Shown here piece by piece: positions 35,731-46,366 of a DNA stretch of 64,000 nucleotides. This DNA comes from Aquanectria penicillioides (taxonomy: Eukaryota > Ascomycota > Sordariomycetes > Hypocreales > Nectriaceae), in NCBI GenBank assembly GCA_003415625.1, contig PYIU01000010.1, positions 2,478,501 through 2,542,500 of the forward strand, written 5' to 3'. Both the position numbers and the translations under genes were made by a program. The notes under the pieces are model-generated. The model did not search any database and had not been told where the DNA came from. It was given only the letters and a program-made list of their open reading frames with translations. The first letter of the stretch is position 1; each line of letters begins with the position of its first letter.

Positions 35731-37489
35731 ATGGACTTTCCAAAATTTGGAGACCTAACAGGTGCTATATACTTGATTTCTTTTGCAATAATTACGATTT
35801 TTGTAATTAACAAGGCATTCAAGATCTTCGCTGGCAAGTACTCTATCAGGGCAACTTGAACTTGTTGTCTCAATGCTAACCGGACCTAGAGTTGTCATTT
35901 TCAAACCGACACGGATGCCAAAAGCCACGAGTTGCATATTCTGGATTCCTTAGTTTAGGCAGGTTGGCTTCTCTATTGTCTGCAATGAAGAAATGCGAAT
36001 CCTTGGAGCTTATGCGCAACTGGCACAGCGAGTATGGCAACACCTTCAGGACTTCGCTGGGTCGCACTATGGTCATCACCATCGAGCCAAAGAATGTCCA
36101 AGCCATGCTCGCACTCAAGTTCAAGGATTTCGACCTCGGCTCTAGGAATAAAGCGCTGTCACCCCTCCTTGGACAGGGCATCTTTGCAAGTGATGGCAAG
36201 ATGTGGGAACACTCAAGGGCTCTCGTGAGACCGTCCTTCGTTCGCAGTCAAGTCGCTGACATGGATGTCTACGAAAAACATGTCTCCAATTTAATTGCGA
36301 ACATACCTCAAGATGGATCGACTGTAGATCTTCAGGAATTGTTTTTTCAAATGGTAAAATTGGTTAGCCTGCGGAACTAGGAAAGTACCAGTGCTGATCA
36401 GTTCTGGAACAGACCATCGACTCTGCTACTGAATTTCTCTTCGGTGAATCTATCGAGTCGCTCCGTGCCGGAAATGTGCAACCATCCTTTGCAAAAGACT
36501 TCAACACATGTCAGAATGGGTTAGCTATTCGCGTCAGGCTGGGGCCACTGATGGTCGTTTATCGAGATCGTGAATTCTCGAAAGCAACCCTCGATGCCCG
36601 TCGCTTTGTCGATCGATTCGTCCAAAAGGCTCTGGAGTATCGGAATTCACATACTGATGACAAAAATACCGTTACGTCTCTTGACCAGCGATATATTTTC
36701 CTCTATGAACTTTCCAAGCAGACTACAGACAAGACAGTGTTGGCTGATCAAGCCCTGAATATTCTACTGGCTGGCCGAGACACCACAGCAAGTCTCCTCA
36801 GCATCACCTTTTTCATCTTGGCGAGACGTCCCGATGTCTGGAGTAAGCTAAGGGAAGAGGTTCTGAAATCCGAGAACGAGCGGCCTTCCTTTGAAGATTT
36901 GAAGTCCATGTCCTACATCACCTGGGTACTCAACGAAAGTGAGTCTGAACCACCCTGAGCCACATCGCTCCTCTTATTTCCTTTGCTATTGGAAGAAACG
37001 CAAGCAACTTTAGACTATCGAGAAATGTAAGATAATATCTGAAAGAGTCTGAGGCTAAAGTTGTCAACAGCTCTCAGATTATATCCAGTTGTGCCAGTCA
37101 ACATCCGGACGGCAAATAAAGATACCTGTCTCCCTCTTGGTGGTGGTCCTGACGGTAAAGATCCTGTTTTTGTTCCCAAGGGACAGGAGGTTATGTATAG
37201 CGTGTATAGTATGCATCGCTTACCGACAGTATTCGGTAAGGACGCAACGGAATATCGTCCGGAAAGATGGGCAAGCCTGAAGCCAGGATGGGCGTACATC
37301 CCGTTCAATGGCGGACCGAGGATCTGCGCGGGCCAGCAGTTCGCCTTGACAGAGGCTAGTTATACGGTTTGGTGCCTCGTTAGAACATTTGAGAGGATTG
37401 AAACGCGAGACACGCGGCCGTTTACAGAGGGCTTGACGTTGACCCTTGCTAGCAAGAATGGAACAAAGGTCTCTCTGATGTTGCCATAG
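35731..37489 (+). CDS. cytochrome P450, CYP52-like (alkane / fatty acid hydroxylase type)
   Basis: Exons 35892-36353, 36413-36938 and 37071-37489 join in exact phase. A first exon from the ATG at 35731 encodes a membrane anchor (AIYLISFAIITIFVI). Signatures are the I-helix AGRDTTAS, the ExxR region NETLRLYP, the PERF-type motif YRPERW and the haem loop PFNGGPRICAGQQFALTEA, with the Cys ligand. The haem loop wording and the GGGPDGKDPVFVPKGQ segment are those of the CYP52/CYP63/CYP539 group, whose members hydroxylate alkanes and fatty acids at the terminal carbon. Weak point: the donor at 35838 and the acceptors near 35889-35891 do not give a phase match, so exon 1 is misplaced, uses a non-standard donor (GC at 35848) or carries an indel. 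Confidence 0.82.
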
Positions 37490-38108
37490 GCTGAGCATAC
37501 ATAACCGATCTTCGCTTATCAATTACTGCATATATCATCTCCAAATAGTGTTTCGAAATTTGAAGGATGAAGCAATTATCTAAAGCATCATTCAGAAAGT
37601 TTACATTGTCAGAAAGTAATTTGTTGCATCATGCGTATAAAATACTACTTTATTAGGCTGCAAAATCCTCAGTGAGATACAGAGGCTAGATGAGGCGTGA
37701 GTCATCACCATGGTAGATTGAAGGCATCCCGGAATGCCCTCTCGGATAATCTTATTGACGAAGATGTCTTCTGTGACAACGAAGGAGAGAGACTGCTTCC
37801 AGTCATAGAGAGAGATAGGCCATACATGAGAAGTGAGTGGCAGGCTTGGGTTTCCAGGAAGACATGGAGAAAGCAATTCCTACTGGCCCAATTGTCAACA
37901 AATTGACCTGCTGTTTAACCAAGAGACACCACCGTGAAGAGGTTAACGGTGGATGGAGGTCGCCCCACAGTATGGGCGATTTGTTTGATTGCTTGCTATC
38001 TTCAACTCTAGGCAGCAGATCACGTGTTGTTCGCTGACATGCAGTCGCTATTTATTGCTTATTGCCTCCATTCCCGTTTCAAACTCGATTCAGAACAAAT
38101 AATTCACC
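37490..38108. other. intergenic
   Basis: About 0.6 kb without a supported gene. The 3' part is the promoter of the next gene. Confidence 0.5.
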
Positions 38109-38855
38109 ATGGGCTCTTCGACTCTCCTTCGCGGCTTCAAAGTCTCCGTGGCCACTCTGGACTCCTTTCTCATTGCAAATGGCGTGGATGAGACCTATGG
38201 CTACCCCCCGTGGTTTGAGCGCCATCCAGATCAAGATGAGATATCACGTCTTTTATTCAAAAAGCTCACTGAGGCTGGGACGACCAATGATAAGACCAAG
38301 TTTCGCGTCATGATCCCTTCTAGGAGGGGTTTTGCTTACTCTCACATTGCCTACGTCACTTACGCATGGGTTACGGCCTTTGCACAACGCGAGATATTAT
38401 TCGACGAGCAGCTCCCGAGCGAGATACCTATAGGTTTCTTGGAGCTTAGAGATGAGATTTTATCTTTTGCGGGGGATGATACGCTCAAAGACAACGGCAA
38501 GATGGGCATATATCTTGTCAACCTAATTGGGAAGGACAGCGTTGGCAACTACACCCCTCAGGAACTTTATGATCGATCCAAGGTTAGACCCAGTTCCCCC
38601 TGTCTGATTTTCTCACTTGACGATTTTACATTCATCTTACGTCTTGTATTTCTCTTTTCAAGTTATCAGCGTTTTTCTTTCTGTGCTTCATCTTCACCTG
38701 GTTTACTGCCTGGCCTAACATCATTATAGTCACCACAACACTGTGATTATTGCGATGCTACCTTCCACAGCTTCGATGCATGGTCGGATCGACAGAAACA
38801 CCGAAAGGAAATACATGGTTGTAAAGAGGGGGATCATTCTCTGCCCGAGGCGTAG
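38109..38855 (+). CDS. conserved fungal protein with C-terminal C2H2-like zinc finger, unknown function
   Basis: Exon 38109-38582, a 147-nt intron ending TCATTATAG, and exon 38730-38855 join in phase to give 199 residues. The N-terminal 158 residues (MGSSTLLRGFKVSVATLD, TYGYPPWFERHPD, FRVMIPSRRGFAYSHIAYVTYAW) resemble a family of unannotated ascomycete proteins that I recognise only as hypothetical. The short second exon encodes CDYCDATFHSFDAWSDRQKHRKEIHGC, with the C-x2-C ... H-x4-H arrangement of a C2H2 finger placed close to the C-terminus. No signal or membrane segment was seen. Nucleic-acid or protein binding is inferred from the finger only. Confidence 0.7.
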
Positions 38856-39328
38856 GCCTTGTTCAAATTATTTCTGATATTCTGTATAGAGGAAAGGCCT
38901 TCACGTGTGCGCAGACGAAGGTGGTGTGGAATGGCTGGTAGGAGATAGGGGTAGACATAGGATGTCCAAAAAGCCAGATGAATCCGGGCCAATTTCGTGC
39001 GGTTAGAGTTATGGAATTGTAGGCGGCAGCATAAGGAACATGCGGGAAAGGAGCAGTGTGCGAAGAAAGCCAGATTAAACCCGTAGAAGATAACATGGGG
39101 TAGAGTTGGATCATGAGTCTCATAACTACTTGGTTCAAGCATAATTGGTAGCTAGATACTAAAGCCTTTAGGGTGGAAATCATCTATTCATTTCATCAGA
39201 CTTATTGTGCCCCCATAGTCTACCCTGACAGTCAAAAATCTTGCCCGGGCGCAAATTAGGTACTAAGGTAGAATTTGGATGTACAAAGTAGATTATAAGT
39301 TACTAAATGATATCGATAGCCTTGCGCC
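38856..39328. other. convergent intergenic region
   Basis: The region lies between two gene 3' ends. No coding sequence was seen. Confidence 0.5.
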
Positions 39329-40851
39329 TTAGTCTGACTCACTCTCGGGCTTCTTACCCCAAATAATGTATGCAGGGAGATAGACATGGACAGATCGATC
39401 CCTGAGTTCCTTTTTGGCTTGGGCCATGAGTACCTGGATCTCTTCCATCGGCCAACCAAGGACATGGCCGAGAAGTTTGGGCGTATAAGACTCGATAGCC
39501 TGGAGCGACTGCATCCCCTGGCACTTTCCAACCTCCTTGAGCTTAGGGTCTTTGGCCCATGGCCCGATAGGAATCTGTATCTAGTTATCAGCGGCAAGAC
39601 TCGACAGCCAGGCCTGACGCACGACGGGAGCGATGCATACCTTGCGGACCTCTTCATGGACATCCACAAAACCTGCCTTGATAACCTTTTCTTTCCAGGT
39701 GTTTGCCGAGTCCATGGGCTTTCCGAACTTTGCGCTAGCCTCACGCACTGCGACAGCCCAGCGCTCCAGATTTGTGGCCTTCTCATTAGAGCCGTCATCG
39801 GACAAGAACCATCCGCGCTGGGCTTGTAGCTCAAAGTATCCACCGGGATTCAAATTGTCATAGGCTTGCTTGAAGAGTTTATCGTCGTCGGCTATGCACG
39901 CTTCAAGTTCACGTGCGTGGATATAGTCGAATTTCTTCTTGTATACCCATTGGTCCTCAAAGTCATCAACTTCGAAGAAGCAATTCGCCGGGGTCCTGCC
40001 ATCTCACTCGTCATTAAAGCTCAAGATGAAGGAGAAAAAAAACTTATTACCAGTCAGGTTGAATAGGACTCAGATCTGTGCCGATAACTTCGGCTGAGGA
40101 GTATTGGCTGATATCCAGTCACGTTAATTGGTGTCCAGAGTTATTCGCTAAAGTCATAGGTGGCGAGGTGGACGTACTCGGCAAAATCGATTGCCCAAAT
40201 CCCAGTTCCGGTACCTAAATCGAGGACACGTTGAGGGTTGTCGCCAATCGGAGCAAGATGAAGCTTTCCATCGAGAACGAGGCTGTAGATGTGATGGAGT
40301 AGATCCATTCGGCCTTGTTCTTCGTCGTCATTGGGCTATTGAGGATGCGCCATTAGAGCGTGATTTAGCATTATCGTGGGAATGGAGCTGATCTAACCAC
40401 TAGGTAGGTGCCGTCACGAAACGCATGATATCGGCGTCCGTTCTGAAATGCAGTTAGAATACGAAAGCCCGAGCGTCCTGATTTTACCAACTTCATATCT
40501 GAGGGTTTTACAGACGAGGTCAACAATGGCCTCACAAGAGGAACTGTCATTGAGCTCAGAGGTTCCTCACCTGTAGCTGAAAATGCTCGATCGCAAAGAT
40601 GATAGGTAGCTGGAAGTCCCATCTCTTGAGGGTTTTGTTAGTAAAGAAGCACGGATAAGTAGTAGTTGTGGGCACTAACGCAGCATCAAACGTAGAGTCG
40701 GTTTCGCCAAGATCATCCTTTAACATGTGTCAGCACTATTCGCCTTGGCGCTAGAAGACGAGGAGAAACTAACGTCCACCTCCAGGCGATGCTCTGTCTG
40801 TGGGGCCTCCGGGGCAAGCTGACCCGTCTCTTGAACTGCTTCGCTGGCCAT
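39329..40851 (-). CDS. LaeA-like SAM-dependent methyltransferase, nine exons including a 7-nt microexon
   Basis: Exons (minus strand, all phases match): 40851-40774, 40717-40680, 40624-40571, 40498-40492, 40442-40398, 40335-40178, 40107-40051, 39995-39641 and 39574-39329. They total 1038 nt, or 345 residues. The last acceptor could be 39580 instead, adding two residues. The product starts with an acidic/Ser tail, then DSTFDA, SSIFSYRYENGRRYHAFRDGTYLVPND, and the SAM-binding motif I VLDLGTGTGIWAIDFA. Motif II-like VIGTDLSPIQP, FDYIHAREL, LNPGGYFE and the C-terminal IPIGPWAKDPKLKEVGK follow. This is the class I methyltransferase family that includes LaeA and many plain homologues. True LaeA is a nuclear regulator of secondary metabolism; most genomes carry dozens of paralogues like this one, so no regulatory role is claimed. 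The substrate is unknown. Confidence 0.85.
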
Positions 40852-42430
40852 GTTTAGAGAAAGTTTACAACTGGAACATTTACTCCGCAAGCAAGATGAG
40901 AAACGGGAGAAGCTCTGGAGTCTGGAGTTGCCCCACTCCATCTTATGAATTCTTTTGCTGCCCCACCCTGGCCGAGGCGTCATCACACCACGCCGCTCCC
41001 CACTCGACTGACAGCATCATCTGCAAAGCCAATTGGATGATGAACCGCTTCACCGCCGATGGTTTCTGGTGTAGTTCGGGTTCGAGCAGGTTGGGCAAAC
41101 CCACAAGTTGAACGGGAACCCGCCAAGCAAGGTTAGATGCCCGCACAACAGATGCATCGGGGCGGCCCGAATTTGGTCATGTTTTTCGCGCAGCAACCCA
41201 CAGCGTGCTCTCCGAAACAAGCTGCGGGTGTCAGCGGGAGTACTTGAATGGTCGCATTGAGGTTGAGACATGCTATCCAAGCTCATACAAGCCATGCCAA
41301 GCAGGACGCCATATCGATGTCTAATGAGCCCGAGACTTGCTCACTGAATGGATCGAGTCTGGCTGAATGATGTGATATGACTCTGAACCCAATGCCGCGT
41401 ATTCCGTGCGGCGGGGATTGTGGCCGGGGGCCTTCCAATTCGGGCTCGGCTAAAGTGACAGATAAGGCACAGCCAGCATTTTAACCGAGCTTCCACCAGC
41501 CTTGTTATCTTCTGAACTGCAGTGATTCCGCGGTCAGCAAGCCGCTCACAAGTCAATATTATCTTATGATTTGCCATTATGGTGCAGCTTCTTCTCGAAG
41601 ACTGTTATTTTGGTGTTGCTCATGAAGTGCCACTCAACTGGCCTCCGTGGATACCGCCAAGCAACGATTCGCTCAAGTCGAGAGACACGGCATGAATATA
41701 AGGATTTCTCGGCACGCTAATTCCAATTGAAATTGGAGGTCTGTTGCAGGATAACTAATAGATGAGGGTAGTGGATTTAACCAAGGTCATTTAATGTGTT
41801 GATAGCTTTCCTTTACTATTTAATTGTTAACATTGGTCATGGTTCTCTTGCGCGTTGGACGACCCGACTGTGGACCCGTTTGCCAACCCTCATCTTACAT
41901 TTTTCTCTATTTCCTCTTCCGCAAATATCCCAGTCCTACTCTGTATAAGACAGCCATAGAAAATTGACAAGTAATGGCTTTGCCCTTCTATCCGCAACTG
42001 GAATCGTACTTATTTTATCCAGTTGACTATTGCTAAACTACACCAAGGTAATGGGCTCGGCACTGGTACTTGGTGGAAATATCAGGAACTTAAATGGCAA
42101 GTTATTCAGACAAAAGAAAAATTAAGTGCGATTGCTCGTGGGACAATAGAACCCATCTGGAATCATGACTTACATTGGCCGGGTTTTCTGTCAAATAGGT
42201 GGTATCTCGGGGTTGAGAGTACCTTAGGTCCAGTGTGTAGGTAGCCGAGGTAGCAAATGTCTTGAATGATATAGCAATATGAAAATGTCCAAGATCTCCC
42301 CTTCCAAAATACCCTAGAGTGTTTCAAATCATGTAAATAACCATTGTCCACCAGAACAACCAACCTTAGATCGTATGGGAGGATGACAGCGAGGTAGCTG
42401 CTGGCTGCATTTATGGATACTGAATACAAC
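40852..42430. other. intergenic, 1.6 kb
   Basis: No supported gene. The first few hundred bases are the methyltransferase promoter. Confidence 0.45.
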
Positions 42431-42843
42431 AGCTATGAGGCGAGGAAGACAAGCAATTGACACAACTTTGCGAGAGCGTCGTTAACGACTCGATCATTGT
42501 GATCTGAGTGGGCTCTGAGAAAAGCTCGAATACGCTCTTCGCAAGATTCTCCATCAAACTCATTTAGGTGCAGTTAGTTGATATCAGCTTTGCAGGCAGG
42601 AAAAAGCCTGTCTATGGCCGCTTGGAGATTAGCATTAGACGACGGAGAGAGAACAGAACGTTCGATAAAGGAGAGGATCAGCTCATTCAAGAGATTAATG
42701 AAAGGCTCCTTCCAAGAATCAACGAATGTTCCAACGACCCCATAAATGCCACCAGTGGGATCCATCTTTCGGCCAACTGCAAGTCGCAAGGATTCAATAT
42801 CGTGCTCACGAAAAATGTACTCTTTCCTTTCATACGGTCCCAT
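42431..42843 (-). CDS. unassigned coding-like frame interrupted by one stop
   Basis: From an ATG at 42843 the frame encodes 89 residues (ERKEYIFREHDIESLRLAVG, VVGTFVDSWKEPFINLLNEL) and stops at TAA (42574-42576). It then continues in the same frame with equally protein-like sequence (LNEFDGESCEERIRAFLRAH, DALAKLCQLLVFLAS) to a TAG at about 42435. The sequence around the TAA includes ACTAAC, so it could be the branch site of an intron whose donor I cannot place. It may be the 3' part of the gene fragment at 43045-43596. No family is recognised. Confidence 0.3.
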
Positions 42844-43044
42844 GCACTCTGAGTCGTCTCCTCTTTTTTTGAGGGATTTGGGAAACCCACACAGTGTTGA
42901 TTTGAAGAAATGGGTGTTGGTTGTGAGAAGGAGAAACGAGCGTGCCGAAACACGATCGTCGTCAAATCCAAACCGGCCAAACTTGTATTCGCCACCTTAA
43001 ATAAACATCCACATGCTGTTCTCCGATGCACCCCTCATGTCTGT

Positions 43045-43596
43045 CTAAGTATCCTTCCGATTTGTCATTTGGGTTTTTGCATGGGCGTAATCCACAAGCC
43101 CAGCCGTTTCACACATACCCAAGGTCCGAAGCGTATCTTCGTCAACTAATTCGGCCATGTCTTCATTGCGCTTGTCGTACCATCCCCAATCATACCTATT
43201 AATGACAAACACACCTTCTGCTTGAGTTTCTTTGTTGTTTCTGACGCTGCCGCTGTCTTCCTCGTACGGCGAACCTGACACGCGAAGAATCTTGTGAATT
43301 TCTGTTTCCGAGTCTGTGTCAACGTGGTAGGGAAACCATCTATGAACTGCTTGAGACTCAACATCCATGATCTAAAAAGCGTTCCATTTACCATTTGCTG
43401 CTGGTAGATTGTATTCAATGCGGTGCATCATGACAGTCCCGGATGCCTCCGGTGGGTTGATAGGCAAGCCTCGGACAAGAGGAGCCGAGGCGCCATCCCA
43501 AATGTTGTGCAGCTCACCGAAGCAAAAAGATCCTAACGTGATGGAAAAGGACGTAGATGCTTTTGGGACAGGCGTAGATAATGATTCGAATGTCAT
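43045..43596 (-). CDS. hypothetical protein, two exons proposed
   Basis: Exon 43596-43392 and exon 43349-43045 join in phase through a 42-nt intron, which is very short. The result is 169 residues starting at an ATG. The first part has FCFGELHNIWDGASAPLVRG. The second part is charged (EEDSGSVRNNKETQAEGVFV, NRYDWGWYDKRNEDMAELVDE). No domain, signal peptide or membrane segment was seen. Composition favours a real exon, but the family is unknown and the gene may continue downstream toward 42435. Confidence 0.4.
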
Positions 43597-44176
43597 TAAA
43601 GCGGCATTTTGCCAAAATTAGATGTTATAAATGTCACTTTTCTGCTTTAGTGACGCCTCAGCATAGTCTTAGCTGACTCCATTCAAAGAATGAGGTAGCG
43701 GAGGATGGTTGTGCCGCTGACAGGCGATGGATCAAATTCACAGGCAGAAACCGCCACAATTCCTGTCCGAGCGCATCACACATCCAAAGTCAACTCTCCG
43801 ACTTCGCCTGTGTCTTGTGAAGGCGTCGTGTAATATCCGTAAATTACAGCCAGATTTAACGCCTCAGCTTCATTTCTGCACACTAGCGCTGCATGAAACA
43901 AAGCTGAGCACGAGCATTGAAGCGTGAATGGTGACGCGCCTAGAAGCCATACCGCGCAATTCTGAAGGCATGCATTCTCGAATTCTTTTCTCTCTGCCTT
44001 TATCATTGGAAAAACGTTTCACAATCTGAAAGTACTACTTGTCTATACCACTGTAGTGTCCATTAACCCTACAACCTGGCTTCAAGACAAAGCCAAAGAA
44101 ATGGAAACGCCAAATTTATACCATTACGTGACCTGCTCCGTTCACCCAGAACTGGATTGCCACATTGGGCTGACGT
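43597..44176. other. intergenic
   Basis: No supported gene between the hypothetical gene and the transposable element. Confidence 0.45.
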
Positions 44177-44603
44177 GACCAAATCAGGGCTGTGGACAAC
44201 TCAACTCAACTTAAAGGTATCCTCAATCAACCCAGTTCAATTCCATGAATAGATTTAATTGCAACTTTATCAACATATATGTAATTTTTGCAGGGGTTTT
44301 TCCCCTAAATTTTCCCACCCATGAGGGCATTTTAAGGGAGGTGGGAAATCACTGACTCAGCGCAGGGCCAATTACATCGCACCGACTAAACCTTATTTAG
44401 ATATCACGTGATACCCCCCTCAAGAACACCAACTTTTGATTACCAATTTCCTACCTTTAAAATCATGTATATTTTATCTTCCACTTGAGCAACTCTGCGA
44501 ATTCAACTCAACTTAGCATCTTCAACTTCAATTTCAGTCCCCTTTAACTCAACTCGGCAAAAAGGTCCAGTTGAGTTGAATTAACCGCAGCGCTGGACCA
44601 AAT
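44177..44603. mobile_element. non-autonomous hAT-type element (MITE) with 8-bp target duplication
   Basis: The element spans 44185-44595 (411 bp) and is flanked by identical 8-bp direct repeats GACCAAAT at 44177-44184 and 44596-44603. Its ends form imperfect terminal inverted repeats. The left end begins CAGGGCTGTGGACAACTCAA. The right end, read inward on the other strand, begins CAGCGCTGCGGTTAATTCAA. Both run on into CTCAACT, with about 22 of 27 positions matching. Copies of the motif CAACTCAACT recur in both subterminal regions. An 8-bp duplication plus CAGGG-type ends is the hAT hallmark. No transposase frame is present, so movement would depend on an enzyme from elsewhere. It ends 76 bases before the next gene's start codon. 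Confidence 0.85.
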
Positions 44604-44678
44604 AACATGGGGTTTGGAATGTTTGTCACAGTCTTCGACGCAGCTCCTGCAACACACGTAACCATCACACATTGAAAA

Positions 44679-46343
44679 ATGGTAGGAAATCTATTTGTGA
44701 ATACATCCCATCCCGATGACATAAAACACCCCCGTATCCGAGAGAAGGTTCGGCGACATGTAATGAAAGACATTGCCCGAGCACGTCGCAACAAGCCTCG
44801 ATTCCGCGTCGTTGAGCTTCAGGTTACCAGCCTCAGCCCTACCATGGACCTAGCCGAGAACGCCACGGGACAAATGACTAAAATCGAACCTCTAAAGTCT
44901 GGGTTTGTCGACCAATTTTCTCATCATTTTCTGCCTCGATCCCCAAAGTCATCAGGCATATTTGGCCTAGATCTTTCTGAACGAGATCTCCAGATTGTCC
45001 ACTTCAGTAAGTCATGACATCTTACGGACATCTAAATATACACAAAAGCCTCTCTCTGCCTTATTCTTCACGTCCTAACATGAAAAAACGCAGTGAGAGC
45101 AGAGGCAGACTACAAGTATCGTGCCTTTCATGTCATCTGGATTAGGATGGGCCTTTCGGACCCAACGGCATTTTACCTATCCCTCGCGAGCACTCTGCTG
45201 TTTTGGGATCACAAAAATGGAATAAAAAATATGGAGTATCTGGAGAATCCGGAATCCGCAAAATATTACTACAGAGCCCTTACGCAGTTAAACAAACGAT
45301 TGGAGTCCCCCCGAGAGTGTGTGGGTGCTGGGGTCATTGCCACGATCCTTGGGTGCATTTGCCACGACGTCAGTTACCAACTGTCATCTTCTTTCCGTTG
45401 TATTATTTCACTGACAATGATTTTAGACCAATGTGGGTAATTGGGATCGTTGGGCTGTCCACATACATGGTCTACGCCGTATTGCAGATCTCCGCGGTGG
45501 GCTGAACGACTTGGAGAATCAGATTCCCTTGATGGCCTTCTGGTAAATGCAGCTTCTTCCACAATAAGCAAGTGGCCTTAACTAACGATTGAATCAAGGC
45601 TAGATCTAGTTGGGAGGACCGTGACTGACTCGACGCCCCAATTTGCGATTCCGCAGGAACTGAGCGCGCCACTGAGCAAAAAGCTGCCGCCTACTATTTG
45701 GAAAGTTCATCACAGCCTAGAGTCATCATACCTCCAGAATCCCTGGTTCCTGCAAGTGCTTGAAAGCATGCATGCGATCTCGGATGTGGTGAATGAAAGT
45801 AGCAACCTGACCTCATTCTGGGAGAATGAAGTTGGCGCCATCCATCTTCTAGGCCACGCCACTCATTCCCTTTTATCCCTGCCGACCACGATGGAGACTG
45901 AGGCCAGGACCTCAAAGGCCCTTTTAGCCAGAGATTTAGTCCAAACAGCATGCCTCATGCTCCTTTCCGGCTTGAAGAAGCGGTTTTCTCTAAACGCCTC
46001 AGATATGGTTCCGCTCCAATTGAAGTTTGGGCAACTCATCTGCCAAACCAGAATCTGGCCAGATGGTCCAGCATCTCTGTTGGAACTCTGGGCACTCATC
46101 ACGGCGGGCCTTTTGTATCACGCTGAATCGAGATCGACAATAATATACCGGGTTATCTGGTTGGCTAAGGCCTTGAATTTCCGAGACACCAGCACTGCGA
46201 TCAGTTTTGCAAAGGGGTTAATTTGGATCAACGTTTTGGAGGATGACGAGGAAAACCGATTTTCAACACAAATTGATGAGCTCTCCGCAATCATGAATGG
46301 ATTCGAAACACCACAATCCATCCTTAGCCATCCCGACTCTTGA
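44679..46343 (+). CDS. fungal-specific transcription factor-domain protein (no zinc cluster)
   Basis: Four exons fit in phase: 44679-45006, 45094-45368, 45427-45542 and 45599-46343, giving 487 residues. The N-terminus (FVNTSHPDDIKHPRIREKVRRHVMKDIARARRNKPR) is the conserved opening of a large ascomycete family that carries a fungal-specific regulator domain but lacks the Cys6 DNA-binding motif. The middle (ADYKYRAFHVIWIRMGLSD, WDRWAVHIHGLRRIADLRGG) is typical of its helical domain. The introns have good branch sites (ACTAAC in the last). Members are annotated as transcription factors by similarity; direct DNA binding is not shown by the sequence. The hAT element sits in its promoter or leader. 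Confidence 0.8.
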
Positions 46344-46366
46344 TATGACCCAGTGTCATGCTAATT

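Noticed and set aside
39329..40851. Secondary-metabolite cluster marked by the LaeA-like gene
   Set aside because: LaeA-like methyltransferases are very numerous in ascomycetes, and no PKS, NRPS, terpene cyclase or prenyltransferase was seen in the window.
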